The translations under genes and the position numbers were made by a program. A stretch of DNA of 64,000 nt from Burkholderia sp. 8Y (GTDB lineage: Bacteria; Pseudomonadota; Gammaproteobacteria; Burkholderiales; Burkholderiaceae). This document shows, in pieces, positions 1-7,931 of this stretch. Within the stretch, counting starts at the first letter, position 1; each line of letters opens with the position of its first letter. The stretch is from contig NZ_LR733548.1 of the NCBI RefSeq assembly GCF_902506145.1, positions 1-64,000 on the forward strand, written 5' to 3'. Under the pieces are notes generated by a model. That model saw nothing but the letters and a program-made list of their open reading frames with translations. It had not been told where the DNA came from and did no database searches.

Positions 1-1
1 C

Positions 2-1024
2 CCCGGCCGTCTATCGCCGCCCCCGGCGATCACCCTTTCGGCGTATGCCCGGCTGCATCTCGGCTTTATCGATCCGAACGGTTCGCTCGGCCGCGCCTTC
101 GGGAGCGTGGGGCTCGTCATCGAGGGGCATGGCACGCGCATCACCGCGCGACGCGCTCAACGCACCGCGCGCATCGACGGCGCATCGACGCAAGCGCAGC
201 ACGAGCGCATCAAGGCGTATCTGACGAAACTGCACACGGCGCTAGGCGTGACGCAACCCGTCGATATCGACGTGCACGAAACGCCGCGCGCGCATACGGG
301 CCTGGGCTCCGGCACGCAACTCGCACTCGCGATCGGAACCGCGTTCGCCCGCGTGACCGGCCACGATCTCCCCACAGCGGATATCGCGCGCATTCTCGGA
401 CGCGGCGCGCGCTCGGGCATCGGCATACACGGGTTCGATCACGGCGGACTGATCGTCGACGGCGGACGCAGCACCGCCCACACGGAGACCGCCACACTGC
501 CGCCACTGCTCGCGCGCCAGCCGTTTCCGGATGCATGGCGCGTGCTGCTCATCGACGACACATCGCGCGAAGGCTTGCACGGCGATGCTGAGAAACGCGG
601 CCTCGCCTCGCTCGCGCCGTTTCCCGCCGCGCTCGCCGCCCATCTCGCCCATCTCGTGTTGATGCGCCTTCTGCCCGCCGTCGCCGAATGCGAGTTCGAT
701 ATCTTCGCCGACGCCATCTGCGACATGCAGCAGACCATCGGCGATTACTTCGCGCCCGCCCAAGGCGGCGTGTTCGCGAGCCCCGCCGTGGCGCGCGCGC
801 TGCAAGCCGTTGCCGCCGAACAGAAGGCCGGCATCGGACAGACATCTTGGGGGCCAGTGGGCTTCGCGTTCGTTGCAGGGGCGCAGCAGGCCGAACGCGC
901 GCTCGCCACGGCGCAACGGGCGGCGCAGCAGGCATCGCTCAGTTTCTCCATCACCACGGCGCGCAATCGCGGTGCAACGTGGCAAGCCGCCGATTCGCGC
1001 GCGTCAGGCGCGGATGCTGCGTGA
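2..1024 (+). CDS. beta-ribofuranosylaminobenzene 5'-phosphate (beta-RFAP) synthase, 5'-truncated by window edge
   Basis: Catalyses the first committed step of the H4MPT arm: condensation of p-aminobenzoate-type substrate with PRPP, with decarboxylation, to beta-RFAP. The reading frame is open to the left edge and encodes the family N-terminus (ARLHLGFID, then NGSLGRAFGS) before the GTG at 107, so that GTG is not the start; the true start lies outside the window. The GHMP-type glycine-rich loop GLGSGTQLALAIG is at about 298-336, and a GRGARSGIG segment follows. It heads a same-strand series with mtdB, two ATP-grasp genes and mch, which supports the assignment. Family assignment is firm; the exact N-terminus is unknown. 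Confidence 0.9.
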   Translation, partial: PGRLSPPPAITLSAYARLHLGFIDPNGSLGRAFGSVGLVIEGHGTRITARRAQRTARIDGASTQAQHERIKAYLTKLHTALGVTQPVDIDVHETPRAHTGLGSGTQLALAIGTAFARVTGHDLPTADIARILGRGARSGIGIHGFDHGGLIVDGGRSTAHTETATLPPLLARQPFPDAWRVLLIDDTSREGLHGDAEKRGLASLAPFPAALAAHLAHLVLMRLLPAVAECEFDIFADAICDMQQTIGDYFAPAQGGVFASPAVARALQAVAAEQKAGIGQTSWGPVGFAFVAGAQQAERALATAQRAAQQASLSFSITTARNRGATWQAADSRASGADAA

Positions 1025-1069
1025 TCGCGCGCTGCAACGCATCACTTTCCTATCGACCGAGCCCAGACC

Positions 1070-1999
1070 ATGCCCGATGCCGCCGAAAGACCCTACGTGC
1101 TGCACATGTTCACGAGCACGCCGCAAATGAGTCCCTTCGATGTCAACATGGCGGCGGATGCCGGCTATCAGATCGTCGTGCCGTATTGCAACGTGGACGA
1201 GGGCAGCGTCGTGCAACTCACGCAGGACGCCATCTTTTCACGCGGGCCGAAGGGCGTGTCGCGCACGGGCATCTTTCTCGGCGGACGCGACGTGATGCTC
1301 GCCGCCGACATGCTCGAACGCGCGCGCAACGCGATGGTGCCGCCGTTCGAAGTCTCCGTTTTCGCCGATCCCAGCGGCGCCTACACGACCGCCGCCGCGC
1401 TCGTCGCGCTGGCGGAGAAGCATCTGAAGGCCGTGCATCAGGTCGGGTTCGACGGCAAGCGCGTCGTCATTCTCGGCGGCACGGGCGCGGTGGGACGCGT
1501 CGCCGCGGCGATGGCCGCATCGCTCGGCGCGGACGTGGTCGTCGCCAGTCATTCGAGCCAGTCGCGCGCGACGCAAGTGAGCGACGAGATCAACCGGCGC
1601 TTCGATATCGCGACGTCGGGCGTCGCGACGGGAACGCCGGCGCAGTTGCATCGCGAACTGACGCGAGCGGAGATCGTGTTCGCGACGGCGGTCGCCGGTG
1701 TGCAAGTGATGACCGCCGCCGATCTCGCGCACGCGAAGCATCTGTTGATCGCCGCCGACGTGAACGCGGTGCCGCCCGAAGGCATCGCGGGCGTCAACGT
1801 CATGGACGACGGCAAGCCGCTTGCCGGCGCGGCACGCACGGATGCGATCGGCATCGGGGCGCTCGCCATCGGCAACGTGAAGTATCAGGCGGAGCATCGC
1901 TTGTTCGTGCGCATGCGGACCGGCGGCAAGCCGGTGTACCTGGGTTTTCCCGAAGCGTTCGACGAAGCCCGCGCGATCGTCGCGGGACAGGACGCGTGA
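1070..1999 (+). CDS. mtdB: methylene-tetrahydromethanopterin dehydrogenase (MtdB type)
   Basis: 309 residues. Oxidises methylene-H4MPT to methenyl-H4MPT with NAD(P)+ in the cytoplasm, directly after Fae in formaldehyde oxidation. The N-terminal domain starts with LHMFTSTPQMSPFDVNMA, typical of the MtdA/MtdB family, and a Rossmann loop GGTGAVGR lies at residues 136-143. MtdB is preferred over MtdA because the gene sits between beta-RFAP synthase and mch in an H4MPT cluster; MtdA enzymes also act on the folate derivative, and the two cannot be separated from motifs alone. It follows the previous gene by 45 bp and its TGA overlaps the next ATG by one base, so co-transcription and translational coupling are likely. 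Confidence 0.9.
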   Translation: MPDAAERPYVLHMFTSTPQMSPFDVNMAADAGYQIVVPYCNVDEGSVVQLTQDAIFSRGPKGVSRTGIFLGGRDVMLAADMLERARNAMVPPFEVSVFADPSGAYTTAAALVALAEKHLKAVHQVGFDGKRVVILGGTGAVGRVAAAMAASLGADVVVASHSSQSRATQVSDEINRRFDIATSGVATGTPAQLHRELTRAEIVFATAVAGVQVMTAADLAHAKHLLIAADVNAVPPEGIAGVNVMDDGKPLAGAARTDAIGIGALAIGNVKYQAEHRLFVRMRTGGKPVYLGFPEAFDEARAIVAGQDA

Positions 2000-3150
2000 T
2001 GGACGCGCGTGCACCGCGCGTCGCGGTGGCGGGGCTGTCGGCGCGTTTGCTCGCGCAGTCGGCGGCGCGCGCCGGGCTGAACGTCGTCGCGCTGGATATC
2101 TTCGGCGACCGCGATACGCGCGAGCACGCGGGCCAGTGGTTCGACATCGGCGGCGACGGCTTGTCGATAGACCGCGTGCGTCTCTACGATGCGCTCGAAC
2201 GCGTCGCACGTCTGCCGCGTATGCTGGGCCTCGTCGTGACGAGCGGCTTCGAGCCGCTTGCCATGGAACTGAGCCGCGCGCCGGGCATGCCGCGTTTCAT
2301 CGGCAACGGCGCGCAGTCGGCTGCCGTGCGCGATCCCCGGCGCTTTTTCGCGTTGCTCGACGACGCGCATATCGCGCATCCCGATGTGCGCTTCACGCGC
2401 CCCGCCGATGCGCGCGACTGGCTGGTCAAACGGTGCGACGGCTGCGGCGGCACGCATATCGAATGGGCGCGCGATATTGATACCCTGCCGTCCGGCGCCT
2501 ATTTTCAGCGGCTCGCGCGAGGCCGTTCGATGTCCGCGCTCTTCATCGCGGCGCAGCGGGAAGCCGTGGTCATCGGCTTCGCGGAACAGCTCGCCGTGAG
2601 CACGCAGCGTCTGCCCTTCGTCCATGCGGGATCGCTTGGCCCCGTGACGTTGCCGCGCGACACGGCGGCGCGCATCGTTGAAGCGATCGAAACGATCGTG
2701 TGGCGAACGGACCTGACCGGTCTCGGCAGTCTCGACTTCCTGCTCGACGACGACACCTTCCAGGTGCTCGAAATCAACACACGGCCATCGTCGACGATGG
2801 CGCTCTACGAAGCCGCCTGGCCCGACGCGTGGCCGCATGGCCTGATCGACGCGCACCTGGACGCGTGCCTCGACGGCGCGTTGCCGCGCACGGACACCGC
2901 GTTCAGGCGACCGCCGCTGGTCGCGGGACAGCGCGTCGTGTTCGCGCAGCACGGCTTCGTGGCGTCGGAGGCGTTCAGCGACGCCTGTTTCGCCGATCCC
3001 GCGTGCCACGACGTGCCGCTGCCCGGCGCGCGTATCGAAGCGGGGATGCCCGTCTGCACGATGATGGCCGCCGCGCCCGAACTCGACTTGCTGCGCGCGG
3101 CGCTGGACAGCGAATGCGCGCGCATCCTGCAACGCATCACAAGCCACTAA
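1999..3150 (+). CDS. ATP-grasp carboligase-like protein of the H4MPT cluster
   Basis: 383 residues from the ATG that overlaps the mtdB stop by one base; the frame is open far upstream but overlaps mtdB and is not coding there. It resembles the ATP-grasp proteins related to biotin carboxylase that accompany mtdB and mch in methylotrophs. Visible features are a lysine-containing nucleotide segment with DGCGGTH near residue 150 and the metal-binding QVLEINTRPSS near residues 254-264. It probably makes an amide or peptide-like bond during cofactor assembly; the substrate is not known to me. It lies 4 bp upstream of mch. The family call is good, the function is inference from neighbourhood. Confidence 0.8.
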   Translation: MDARAPRVAVAGLSARLLAQSAARAGLNVVALDIFGDRDTREHAGQWFDIGGDGLSIDRVRLYDALERVARLPRMLGLVVTSGFEPLAMELSRAPGMPRFIGNGAQSAAVRDPRRFFALLDDAHIAHPDVRFTRPADARDWLVKRCDGCGGTHIEWARDIDTLPSGAYFQRLARGRSMSALFIAAQREAVVIGFAEQLAVSTQRLPFVHAGSLGPVTLPRDTAARIVEAIETIVWRTDLTGLGSLDFLLDDDTFQVLEINTRPSSTMALYEAAWPDAWPHGLIDAHLDACLDGALPRTDTAFRRPPLVAGQRVVFAQHGFVASEAFSDACFADPACHDVPLPGARIEAGMPVCTMMAAAPELDLLRAALDSECARILQRITSH

Positions 3151-3154
3151 AGAC

Positions 3155-4162
3155 ATGACACTGACTTGCGCACTTCCCGCCTTGAGCGTCAACGCGATCA
3201 GCGAGCCGCTCGTCGCGCAGTTGATCGAGCACCGCGAGCGTCTTCGCGTCGGCATCACGCGCACGCCTGCCGGCACGATCATCGTCGATGCGGGCGTCGA
3301 TGCACCGGGCAGCGCGGACGCGGGCGTGCTCATCGCGCGAATCTGCATGGGCGGGCTCGGCCACGTTGCGCGCCGCACGGCTTTCGATGCCGCTCCGCTC
3401 TGGCCGACCTTCATCGAAGTGCATACGTCCAGTCCGGTGCTCGCCTGCCTCGGCAGCCAGTACGCGGGCTGGAGCCTCTCCGCGACGAAAGAGGAGACGG
3501 GCGGCAAGAAGTTCTTCTCGCTAGGCTCCGGCCCCGCGCGCGCGCTGGCGTGCAAGGAGCCGCTCTTCGACGAGTTGAGCTATCGCGACCGACACGAACG
3601 CGGCGCGCTCGTCATGGAAGTGAATCGTCTGCCGCCGCACGTGGTCATCGATAAAGTCATCAACGATTGCGGTCTCGAAGCGGACAAGCTCGTCATCGCG
3701 GTGACGCCGACACACTCTGTCGCGGGCACGGTGCAGGTCGTGGCGCGCGTCGTGGAAGTTGCGCTGCACAAGACGCACGTTCTGGGCGTCGATCTGAGCG
3801 AAATCGTCGAAGCGAGCGGCAGCGCGCCCCTGCCTCCGCCCGCGCCCGACGACGCGCAGGCCATGGGTCGCACCAACGACGCGATTCTCTACGGCGGCCG
3901 CGTGCATCTGACCGTGAAAAGCGATGCCGCCGCGAGACGCCTCGCCGCCGAATTGCCGTCGCTGAACGCGCGCGACTACGGCAGGCCCTTCGCGGAGATA
4001 TTCAAGTCGTTCAACTACGACTTCTATCAGATCGATGCCGCGCTCTTCGCGCCCGCCGAAGCGTGGGTGTCCAGTCTCGAAAGCGGCGCGACGTATCACG
4101 GCGGCAAGCTCGACCCCGCGCTGCTCCACGCGCAATGGCACGTTACGCAAGGGGCGCCATGA
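3155..4162 (+). CDS. mch: methenyl-tetrahydromethanopterin cyclohydrolase
   Basis: 335 residues, the usual length for Mch. Hydrolyses N5,N10-methenyl-H4MPT to N5-formyl-H4MPT, linking MtdB to the formyltransferase/hydrolase complex. Family features: the N-terminal LSVNAISEPLVAQLI, the glycine-rich ARICMGGLGHV, the LGSGPARALACKEPLF segment, and the C-terminal INDCGL and KSFNYDFYQIDAALFAPAE motifs. The following ATP-grasp gene starts inside its stop codon (ATGA overlap), so translation is coupled. Identification is firm. Confidence 0.95.
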   Translation: MTLTCALPALSVNAISEPLVAQLIEHRERLRVGITRTPAGTIIVDAGVDAPGSADAGVLIARICMGGLGHVARRTAFDAAPLWPTFIEVHTSSPVLACLGSQYAGWSLSATKEETGGKKFFSLGSGPARALACKEPLFDELSYRDRHERGALVMEVNRLPPHVVIDKVINDCGLEADKLVIAVTPTHSVAGTVQVVARVVEVALHKTHVLGVDLSEIVEASGSAPLPPPAPDDAQAMGRTNDAILYGGRVHLTVKSDAAARRLAAELPSLNARDYGRPFAEIFKSFNYDFYQIDAALFAPAEAWVSSLESGATYHGGKLDPALLHAQWHVTQGAP

Positions 4163-5094
4163 CACGCGTCGCGATCATGACCGACGAGACCGGCTGGCAC
4201 ACGAGCCGTCTGAGGAAAGCCTTTCGCGCGCGCGACGTCGAAGCGCGTTGCGTGGATCTCGCGGATTGCCGCATCGATACGACGTGGGCACCGCACGGTC
4301 TCGCGATTCCCGGCTTCGGCCACACGCTGCCGGATGCGGTGTTCGTGCGCGGTATCGCCGGCGGCACGTTCGAACAGGTCACGCTGCGGCTCGGCATTCT
4401 GCATGCCCTGCGCGAAAGCGGCGTGCCGGTCTATAACGATGCGCGCGCCATCGAACGCAGCGTCGACAAGTCCATGACGAGCTTTCTGCTCCACCGATAT
4501 GGCGTGCCGACGCCCGCGACGTGGGCCGGCGAATCGCCCGCATTCGCCAAGCGCGTATTGATGCGCGAAGCGGCGGCGGGCCGCAAGCTCGTGATAAAGC
4601 CGCTCTTCGGTTCGCAGGGCAAGGGCTTGCGGCGGCTGGGCGACCACGCGTGCGAACCGTTGCCATCGCTCGAAGACTTCAGCGGCGTGGCGTATCTTCA
4701 GCGATATGTCGATGCCGGGCATCCGGGCTTCGACTGGCGCGTGCTCGTGATCGGCACGCAGGCGGTCGCGGCGATGAAGCGCGTGGGCGGCGATGACTGG
4801 ATTCACAACTTCGCGCGTGGCGCGCGTTGCGAGCCGGCAGCGTTGACGCCCTCGCTCGCCGACACGGCCGTGCGGGCGAGCCGCGCGCTCGGGCTCGATT
4901 ACGCGGGCGTCGATCTGATCGCCGCGAACGGACGCCCGCTCGTGCTCGAAGTCAATGGCGTGGCGGCGTGGCGCGGGCTGCAATCGGTGACATCGCTCGA
5001 TATCGCCGCGCTGCTCGCCGACGATCTGCTCGACCGCAAGCTCGCTCTATCGCAGCGCACGCTCACGCTGGCCAGCGCCGATGCCCGCGCCTGA
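4159..5094 (+). CDS. RimK/MptN-like ATP-grasp ligase
   Basis: 311 residues, beginning in the ATGA overlap with mch. A RimK-type ATP-grasp ligase: KSMTSFLLHRYGVPTPAT at the domain junction, KPLFGSQGKGLRR as the nucleotide-binding loop near residue 145, and VLEVNGVAAWRGLQ with the metal-binding Glu/Asn near residue 262. The archaeal relative MptN joins glutamate to H4MPT, so addition of an amino acid to the pterin cofactor is a reasonable guess. It is the second of three ATP-grasp genes in the island (others at 1999 and 15279), and its 3' end overlaps the next gene by 14 bp. Confidence 0.8.
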   Translation: MTRVAIMTDETGWHTSRLRKAFRARDVEARCVDLADCRIDTTWAPHGLAIPGFGHTLPDAVFVRGIAGGTFEQVTLRLGILHALRESGVPVYNDARAIERSVDKSMTSFLLHRYGVPTPATWAGESPAFAKRVLMREAAAGRKLVIKPLFGSQGKGLRRLGDHACEPLPSLEDFSGVAYLQRYVDAGHPGFDWRVLVIGTQAVAAMKRVGGDDWIHNFARGARCEPAALTPSLADTAVRASRALGLDYAGVDLIAANGRPLVLEVNGVAAWRGLQSVTSLDIAALLADDLLDRKLALSQRTLTLASADARA

Positions 5095-5941
5095 CGACGC
5101 GCACGCGCGTGCGGCGTTCCTGCGCGCCTGCGCGCTCGATGTCGAGACGCGCAAGCCCGGCAACGTGAGCATCGCGAGCGCGGGGCACCGCATGACGGCG
5201 GCGCAGTTCATCGAGAGCGCGGCGGTGGCGTCAGCGGGCCTTTTCTTGCCGGGCGCACGCATCGGCGCGCGCATTCTGGAGGCCGTGCGCCGCACGTCAG
5301 ACGCGGTTGGCTGCAACACGAATCTGGGCATCGTGCTGCTCGCCGCGCCGTTGTGCGCCGGGCTCGAACGTCTGCCGGGCAACCAGGCGTTCGACGCGAA
5401 ACACTGGCAAGCCGCCACCGAAAGCGTGCTCGCATCGCTCGATGTGGAGGATGCGCGTCTCGCCTATCGCGCGATCGCGCTCGCCAATCCCGGCGGCCTC
5501 GGCGAAGCGCCCGAACAGTCCGTGCACGCGCCGCCGACCGTGGACCTGCGCGCCGCGATGACGCTCGCCGCCGACCGCGACAGCATCGCGCGGCAGTACG
5601 CGAACGGCTTCGCGGACGTGTTCGGCGCGGGCCTCGATGCGGCGCGAGACGCGGGCATCGCGGGGATCGCGAACGCGCAAGCCGCCATGCTGGATGCGTT
5701 CCTCACGTTCCTCTGCACGTGGCCCGACTCGCACATAGTGCGCAAAGCGGGCGCGGCGATGGCGCAAAGTGTCACGCGCGATGCCGCCATGCACCGCGCG
5801 AACTGGCGCGCTGCGGGCCGTCCTTCGCATGCGCCCGAGCTGGATGCGTGGGACGCCGAACTCAAGGCGCAAGGCATCAATCCGGGAACGAGCGCCGACC
5901 TTGCCGTGGCGGCGCTTTTCATCGCGTTACTGATCGCGTGA
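5081..5941 (+). CDS. triphosphoribosyl-dephospho-CoA synthase-like protein (CitG/MdcB fold)
   Basis: 286 residues. Related to CitG/MdcB, which make the triphosphoribosyl-dephospho-CoA prosthetic group precursor. Hallmarks are CALDVETRKPGNVS near the N-terminus and TNLGIVLLAAPLC near residues 77-89. A homologue ('orf7') accompanies the mch cluster of methylotrophs, where its step is not settled; a role in attaching a phosphoribosyl unit to the H4MPT analogue is only inference. The ATG lies 14 bp before the stop of the upstream ATP-grasp gene. A 186-bp spacer then separates it from fae, so the first transcription unit probably ends or re-initiates there. Confidence 0.78.
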   Translation: MPAPDDAHARAAFLRACALDVETRKPGNVSIASAGHRMTAAQFIESAAVASAGLFLPGARIGARILEAVRRTSDAVGCNTNLGIVLLAAPLCAGLERLPGNQAFDAKHWQAATESVLASLDVEDARLAYRAIALANPGGLGEAPEQSVHAPPTVDLRAAMTLAADRDSIARQYANGFADVFGAGLDAARDAGIAGIANAQAAMLDAFLTFLCTWPDSHIVRKAGAAMAQSVTRDAAMHRANWRAAGRPSHAPELDAWDAELKAQGINPGTSADLAVAALFIALLIA

Positions 5942-5972
5942 TTTTCAAAGGCGCCCGGCGGCTTCGGGAAAT

Positions 5973-5988
5973 TGGCACGGATCATGTT
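5973..5988 (+). promoter_or_regulatory. candidate sigma-54 (-24/-12) promoter upstream of fae
   Basis: TGGCACGGATCATGTT. The -24 half (TGGCACG) is a full match to the sigma-54 consensus; the -12 half reads ATGTT where TTGCW is expected, so GG-to-GC spacing is right (10 nt) but the C is a T. A start near 5999 would give a leader of about 130 nt for fae. Moderate support, strengthened by better matches at 12038 and 30097 and by the sigma-54 activator gene at 7932. Confidence 0.45.
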
Positions 5989-6127
5989 TAGGACGTACGC
6001 GGTTATGCCGCCGCGTGTGCAGCCGTTTGCATCGAAAACGCCTTGCGCGGTTTCGGGTTATCGACCGTGGCCGCCGTGAGCCGAGAGCAAGTCGATCGTC
6101 CCAAGAACCATTCACTGGAGGAACAGC

Positions 6128-6637
6128 ATGGCCAAGATCAACCGCGTCATGATAGGCGAGTCGCTCGTCGGCGATGGCAACGAAGTCGCGCATATCGACT
6201 TGATCATCGGACCGCGAGGCTCCGCTGCGGAGACCGCGTTCTGCCACGCGCTCACGAACAACAAGGACGGCTTCACGTCGCTGCTGGCCGTGGTCGCGCC
6301 GAATCTCATCACCAAGCCCAATACGATTCTCTTCAACAAGGTCACGATCAAGGGCGCGAAACAGGCCGTGCAGATGTTCGGCCCCGCGCAGCACGCGGTG
6401 GCGCTCGCGGTCGCCGACAGCGTGGAAGACGGCACCATTCCCGCCGACGAAGCCGACGATTTGTTCATCTGTGTCGGCGTGTTCATTCACTGGGAAGCGG
6501 CCGACGACAAGAAAATTCAGGAGTTCAACTATCAGGCGACCAAGGAAGCCCTGCAGCGCGCGGTAGCGGGCGAACCGAAGGCTTCCGAAGTGGTGTCGAG
6601 GAAGTCGTCGGTGGCGCATCCGTTCGCGGCGGCCTGA
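6128..6637 (+). CDS. fae: formaldehyde-activating enzyme
   Basis: 169 residues, the standard Fae length. Condenses formaldehyde with H4MPT to methylene-H4MPT, the entry step of this pathway. Family features are IGESLVGDGNEVAHIDLIIG at the N-terminus, which includes the general acid/base histidine (here His22), GFTSLLAVVAPNLITKPNT in the middle, and FICVGVFIHWEA near the C-terminus. A good ribosome site (CTGGAGG) lies 9-10 nt before the ATG. It has its own upstream spacer with a possible sigma-54 promoter and is followed by a GC-rich inverted repeat, fitting a separately and highly expressed gene. Confidence 0.97.
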   Translation: MAKINRVMIGESLVGDGNEVAHIDLIIGPRGSAAETAFCHALTNNKDGFTSLLAVVAPNLITKPNTILFNKVTIKGAKQAVQMFGPAQHAVALAVADSVEDGTIPADEADDLFICVGVFIHWEAADDKKIQEFNYQATKEALQRAVAGEPKASEVVSRKSSVAHPFAAA

Positions 6638-6653
6638 GACGTCCATGTGGGAA

Positions 6654-6685
6654 GCGGCCGACGCGCATCATCCCGCGCCGGCCGC
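6654..6685 (+). other. GC-rich inverted repeat after fae
   Basis: GCGGCCG at 6654-6660 pairs with CGGCCGC at 6679-6685 across an 18-nt loop, starting 16 nt after the fae stop. No T-run follows, so it is not a clear intrinsic terminator; it could stabilise the fae mRNA. The arms are partly self-palindromic in GC-rich DNA, so chance is possible. Confidence 0.35.
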
Positions 6686-6716
6686 CTCGCATCGACCACG
6701 AAACGAGGTTCATCGA

Positions 6717-7106
6717 ATGACCCCACGTTGCTTGCCCCTGACCCTGCTCGTCGCCTGCTCGCTCGCGAGCCCGCTGTCGTTCGCGGCGGCGGACGCGCCG
6801 GCTCAGGGACACGACTATCCCACGCAAGGCCGCGTCGAATACGTGCTCGCCTGCATGGACGACAACGGGCATGACTTCGTGAACGTCTATAAGTGCTCGT
6901 GCGCCATCGACAAGATCGCGCAAGTGCTGACCTACGACGACTTCGTGGAGCAATCGACGTTTTCCAAATACGCCACGCTCGGCGGCGAAGGCGGCGGCGA
7001 GTTTCGCGTCGATCGCGCGAAGGCGCAGACGAAGAAGTATCGCGAGCTTCAGCGCGAAGCATTCAAGGCGTGCGGTCTCGTGAAACCCGCATCGGCGGCC
7101 AAGTAA
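6717..7106 (+). CDS. secreted CxC-containing protein of unknown function next to fae
   Basis: 129 residues from the ATG at 6717 (GAGG-type ribosome site upstream); the frame is open further 5' but the protein then loses its signal sequence. Residues 1-23 form a signal peptide (hydrophobic LLVACSLASPL, cleavage near FAA-AD), so it is probably periplasmic. The mature part has cysteines in YVLACMDDNG and VYKCSCAIDKI, possibly disulfide or metal ligands, then a Gly-rich turn and a charged helix. Its place between fae and the folB-like gene suggests a link to periplasmic alcohol oxidation, but no function is recognised. Confidence 0.7.
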   Translation: MTPRCLPLTLLVACSLASPLSFAAADAPAQGHDYPTQGRVEYVLACMDDNGHDFVNVYKCSCAIDKIAQVLTYDDFVEQSTFSKYATLGGEGGGEFRVDRAKAQTKKYRELQREAFKACGLVKPASAAK

Positions 7107-7121
7107 GCGCGCACCGGACGC

Positions 7122-7526
7122 TCATTGCGGCACGTAGCCCAGGCCGATCCATCCGAGCCCGCCTTCCACCGGCGACGCGCGCCGCCGCTCGATCACGACG
7201 CCCACCGCATCGACGTCATCGAACTTCGCGGGCTTCGCGAGCGACACCCTCACCCAATGCGCGCCGAACTGCGCGATGATGAGTTGCGCGATGCGTTCGG
7301 CCAGCGCCTCCAATAGCTGCACGCGATGCGACGCGAGCAACGCGTGAATGGCCTCGCGCACCGCGGCGTAGTTGACCGTATCCTCGATTCGGTCCGTCGT
7401 GCAGGCCCGCAACGACGGCACGCCGATCGCGAGACTCATGCGCACGGGCTGCGCGTCGTGCAGCTCGGTCTTGTCGATGCCGATCACCGTCTGCCCCGTC
7501 AGTCCCTCGATAAAAACGATGTCCAT
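7122..7526 (-). CDS. dihydroneopterin aldolase-like protein (FolB family)
   Basis: 134 residues from the ATG at 7526, preceded by a GGGGAGAA ribosome site; a start 23 codons further upstream is possible but would add a non-conserved extension. FolB features are IVFIEGLTGQTVIGIDKTE at the N-terminus, DTVNYAAVREAI in the middle, LLEALAERIAQLI, and a C-terminal segment of the VSLAKPAKFDDVDAVGVVIE type. Would cleave dihydroneopterin to 6-hydroxymethyl-dihydropterin, a precursor of the H4MPT pterin ring. It ends 15 bp from the convergent gene at 6717-7106 and is divergent from the sigma-54 regulator. Confidence 0.82.
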   Translation of the reverse strand: MDIVFIEGLTGQTVIGIDKTELHDAQPVRMSLAIGVPSLRACTTDRIEDTVNYAAVREAIHALLASHRVQLLEALAERIAQLIIAQFGAHWVRVSLAKPAKFDDVDAVGVVIERRRASPVEGGLGWIGLGYVPQ

Positions 7527-7931
7527 CGGCGGGTTCTCCCCGGCGGCGCGTGGCATGTCGCGAACGGCTTCGCGGATCGGATCGAATCGGCCCATATGCG
7601 TGTCGCCGCGCGAGCGGCCCGGTGAGTGGATCGAGCGTAGAGTCTGCTTATTCGCGAGGGAAAAGCAAAAAGTGCGCGCAACGGCCAAACTCTATGCGAC
7701 TACTTATTGAACCGGCGCGCCATCGGATGTAGAGTTTTCGATAACCGGGCCCGATCGAGGCGGCAACCTTGACCGAATTCCACGCCCGGCCACGAGGCGC
7801 GCACGCGTGCGGCGAAAGCACGACGGCAACGAGACGGCCGCGGCGCCAGCGGAAATACAAACAGATTCGGCGTCGGACGCTCGCGCGGCTCATGCGCGAA
7901 CGTGACAGGAACGCCACGGAGACACGGCCCC
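7527..7931. promoter_or_regulatory. divergent intergenic region with three TAGAGT repeats
   Basis: Spacer between the folB-like gene and the sigma-54 regulator. TAGAGT occurs at 7638-7643, inverted at 7689-7694 (ACTCTA) and again at 7730-7735; the last two extend to an 8-bp perfect inverted repeat, AAACTCTA (7687-7694) with TAGAGTTT (7730-7737). The local stretch 7650-7740 is more AT-rich than its surroundings. No convincing -35/-10 or -24/-12 pair was found. A divergent promoter with operator repeats is inferred. Confidence 0.4.

Noticed and set aside
1885..3555. 556-codon open frame on the minus strand
   Set aside because: It overlaps mtdB, the ATP-grasp and mch genes antisense; high GC produces long spurious frames. 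No motif or ribosome site.
7122..7688. long form of the FolB-like protein
   Set aside because: The extra 54 N-terminal residues lack family similarity and the internal ATG at 7526 has the better ribosome site.
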